Source: Acidobacteriota bacterium
GTDB lineage: Bacteria; Acidobacteriota; Vicinamibacteria; Vicinamibacterales; SCN-69-37
Length of the DNA stretch: 34,369 nucleotides
Direction of reading: 5' to 3'
NCBI GenBank assembly: GCA_021824055.1
Contig: JAKALV010000002.1
Coordinates: forward strand, 1-34,369
Numbering within the stretch: the first letter of the stretch is position 1; every line of letters begins with the position of its first letter. A model generated the notes under the pieces. The model searched no databases. It was not told the DNA's origin and was given only the letters and a program-made list of their open reading frames with translations. The translations under genes were made by a program, and so were the position numbers. Below, one piece after another: positions 33,325-34,369 of the stretch.

Positions 33325-34369
33325 TCACGCCGTGACGACTTCTTCCACCAGCGGCGCGTCTCGCACGTAGTCACACGCCTCGTTCGCGCAGATCAGCTGG
33401 CGCCCGTGGCGCTTGGTGATCTTCTCGGTGAGAAACGGCCACTTGCACTTCGGGCAGTGCTCTTCGGGAATCGGCTTGTTCCACAACGTGAAGTCGCACT
33501 TCGGATAATTCACGCAGCCATAGAATTCCTTGCCCCGCCGCGACTTGCGCTCCGCCACGTCGCCGCCGTCCTTCGGGCACTTGATGCCGGTCAGCTTCTG
33601 CTTCACGTAGCGGCAGTCGGGATAGCCCGTGCAGGCCGTAAACTCGCCGAAACGGCCCTGCTTGATCACGAGGTTCTTGCCGCAGTTCGGGCATTTCTCA
33701 TCGAGGATCTGGTCCGGCTTCGCCGCGGCCACCCCGGATTTCGACGTGATGATCTTGCGCGTCGTCTTGCACTCAGGGTACCCGGTGCAGGCCAGGAACA
33801 TGCCGAAGCGGCCGCGCTTGACGGCCATCGGCTTGCCGCAGTTTTCGCAGGCCTCGTCGAGTTCGTCCGTGGACGGCGCCGCGGGCGTCTCGATTTCCCT
33901 GGTGTTGTCGCAATCCGGGTACCGGCTGCACGCCAGGAAGATGCCGAACTTGCCCGACTTCTCCACCATCTCGCCCGTCCCGCACTTGTCGCACGTGACG
34001 CCGGTGGGCTGCCCTTCCTTGAAGTTGGGCATCTCCTTCGCCGCGCGCTTCAGATCCTTCTGGAAACTCTTGTAGAAGGTCTTCAGCACGTCGGCGTACT
34101 CGGCCTTGCCATTTTCAATGTCGTCGAGCCGGTCTTCCATGCGCGCCGTGTACTCGATGTCGAGGATGTCGTCGAACACCGGCGACAGCAGCTTCTCGAC
34201 GAGGCGGCGGCCCAGGATCGTGGGCCAGAATCGCCCCTCGACCTTGTTCACGTAGTCGCGCGCCTGCAGGACGGCGATGATCGACGCATAGGTGCTCGGA
34301 CGGCCGATCCCGTCTTCCTCGAGCGCCTTGACCAGCGAGCCTTCGTTGTAGCGCGCGGGCGGCTGCGTG
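33325..34369 (-). CDS. topA: DNA topoisomerase I, C-terminal part (truncated by window edge)
   Basis: Type IA topoisomerase that relaxes negative supercoils; only the last 348 residues are present, the N-terminal catalytic domains being outside the window. The stretch YNEGSLVKALEEDGIGRPST near the edge is a conserved catalytic-core motif. After a charged helical region come five C4 zinc fingers: CDKCGTGE...CSRYPDC, CENCGKPM...CTGYPEC, CPNCGKNL...CTGYPDC, CPKDGGDV...CVNYPKC (the second Cys replaced by Asp, so it has only three cysteines) and CPKCKWPF...CANEAC. Upstream of trmFO and xerC by common synteny. Confidence 0.96.
   Translation of the reverse strand, partial: TQPPARYNEGSLVKALEEDGIGRPSTYASIIAVLQARDYVNKVEGRFWPTILGRRLVEKLLSPVFDDILDIEYTARMEDRLDDIENGKAEYADVLKTFYKSFQKDLKRAAKEMPNFKEGQPTGVTCDKCGTGEMVEKSGKFGIFLACSRYPDCDNTREIETPAAPSTDELDEACENCGKPMAVKRGRFGMFLACTGYPECKTTRKIITSKSGVAAAKPDQILDEKCPNCGKNLVIKQGRFGEFTACTGYPDCRYVKQKLTGIKCPKDGGDVAERKSRRGKEFYGCVNYPKCDFTLWNKPIPEEHCPKCKWPFLTEKITKRHGRQLICANEACDYVRDAPLVEEVVTA

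Overview
The window is high-GC, densely packed bacterial chromosome from a Gram-negative (diderm) lineage: it carries an Omp85/BamA-type protein, TamB, several lipoproteins and a SurA-like chaperone. GC content, gene order (TamB next to a multi-POTRA Omp85; topA, trmFO, xerC and hslVU in one neighbourhood) and the style of the regulators suggest Acidobacteriota, perhaps Vicinamibacteria. That placement is inference from gene content, not a database match.

Layout. (1) About 0.17-18.27 kb is a single minus-strand run of 13 genes with mostly overlapping or 2-4 nt junctions: hslV, hslU, FN3 lipoprotein, FAH-family hydrolase, fructose-6-phosphate aldolase/transaldolase, carboxyltransferase (pccB-like), DNA methyltransferase, restriction endonuclease, biotin carboxylase (accC), biotin carrier protein, tamB, Omp85 and a SurA-like protein. 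It joins cytoplasmic proteolysis, acyl-CoA carboxylation and outer-membrane assembly. A type II restriction-modification pair (RM1) sits between the two catalytic subunits of the carboxylase. (2) 18.4-19.8 kb has two plus-strand genes, a PEGA-domain exported protein and a small membrane protein. (3) 19.75-22.4 kb, minus strand: a lipoprotein-like protein, then a three-gene unit of ECF sigma factor, zinc-finger anti-sigma factor and unknown exported protein. (4) 22.5-28.1 kb, plus strand: an excisionase-type HTH fused to a receiver domain, an ABC-F ATPase, and a PAS histidine kinase with an NtrC-type sigma-54 activator. (5) 28.2-34.4 kb, minus strand: xerC, trmFO and topA (cut by the window edge). 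A second R-M locus (RM2: intact plus-strand N6-adenine methyltransferase, frameshifted minus-strand nuclease) lies between trmFO and topA.

Most unusual signal. Short degenerate tandem repeats of purine-rich units (8-18 nt) occur at five places. Two are intergenic and arranged as inverted repeats (43-162 and 23172-23326). Three lie in frame inside conserved genes: the signal-peptide region of the SurA-like protein, the linker near the C-terminus of AccC, and a 23-residue insertion between catalytic residues of XerC. They behave like a repeat that keeps appearing in tolerant protein loops and intergenic gaps; I know of no described mechanism for it. Other points of interest are the operon-embedded RM1 whose nuclease stop overlaps the accC start, the Omp85 with seven POTRA-like repeats, the HTH-receiver fusion, the GAFTSA variant in the sigma-54 activator, and a 27-bp perfect inverted repeat holding an inner GNRA hairpin at the kinase/regulator junction. 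No tRNA, rRNA, CRISPR array or transposase was recognised. No gene-free stretch exceeds 300 bases.
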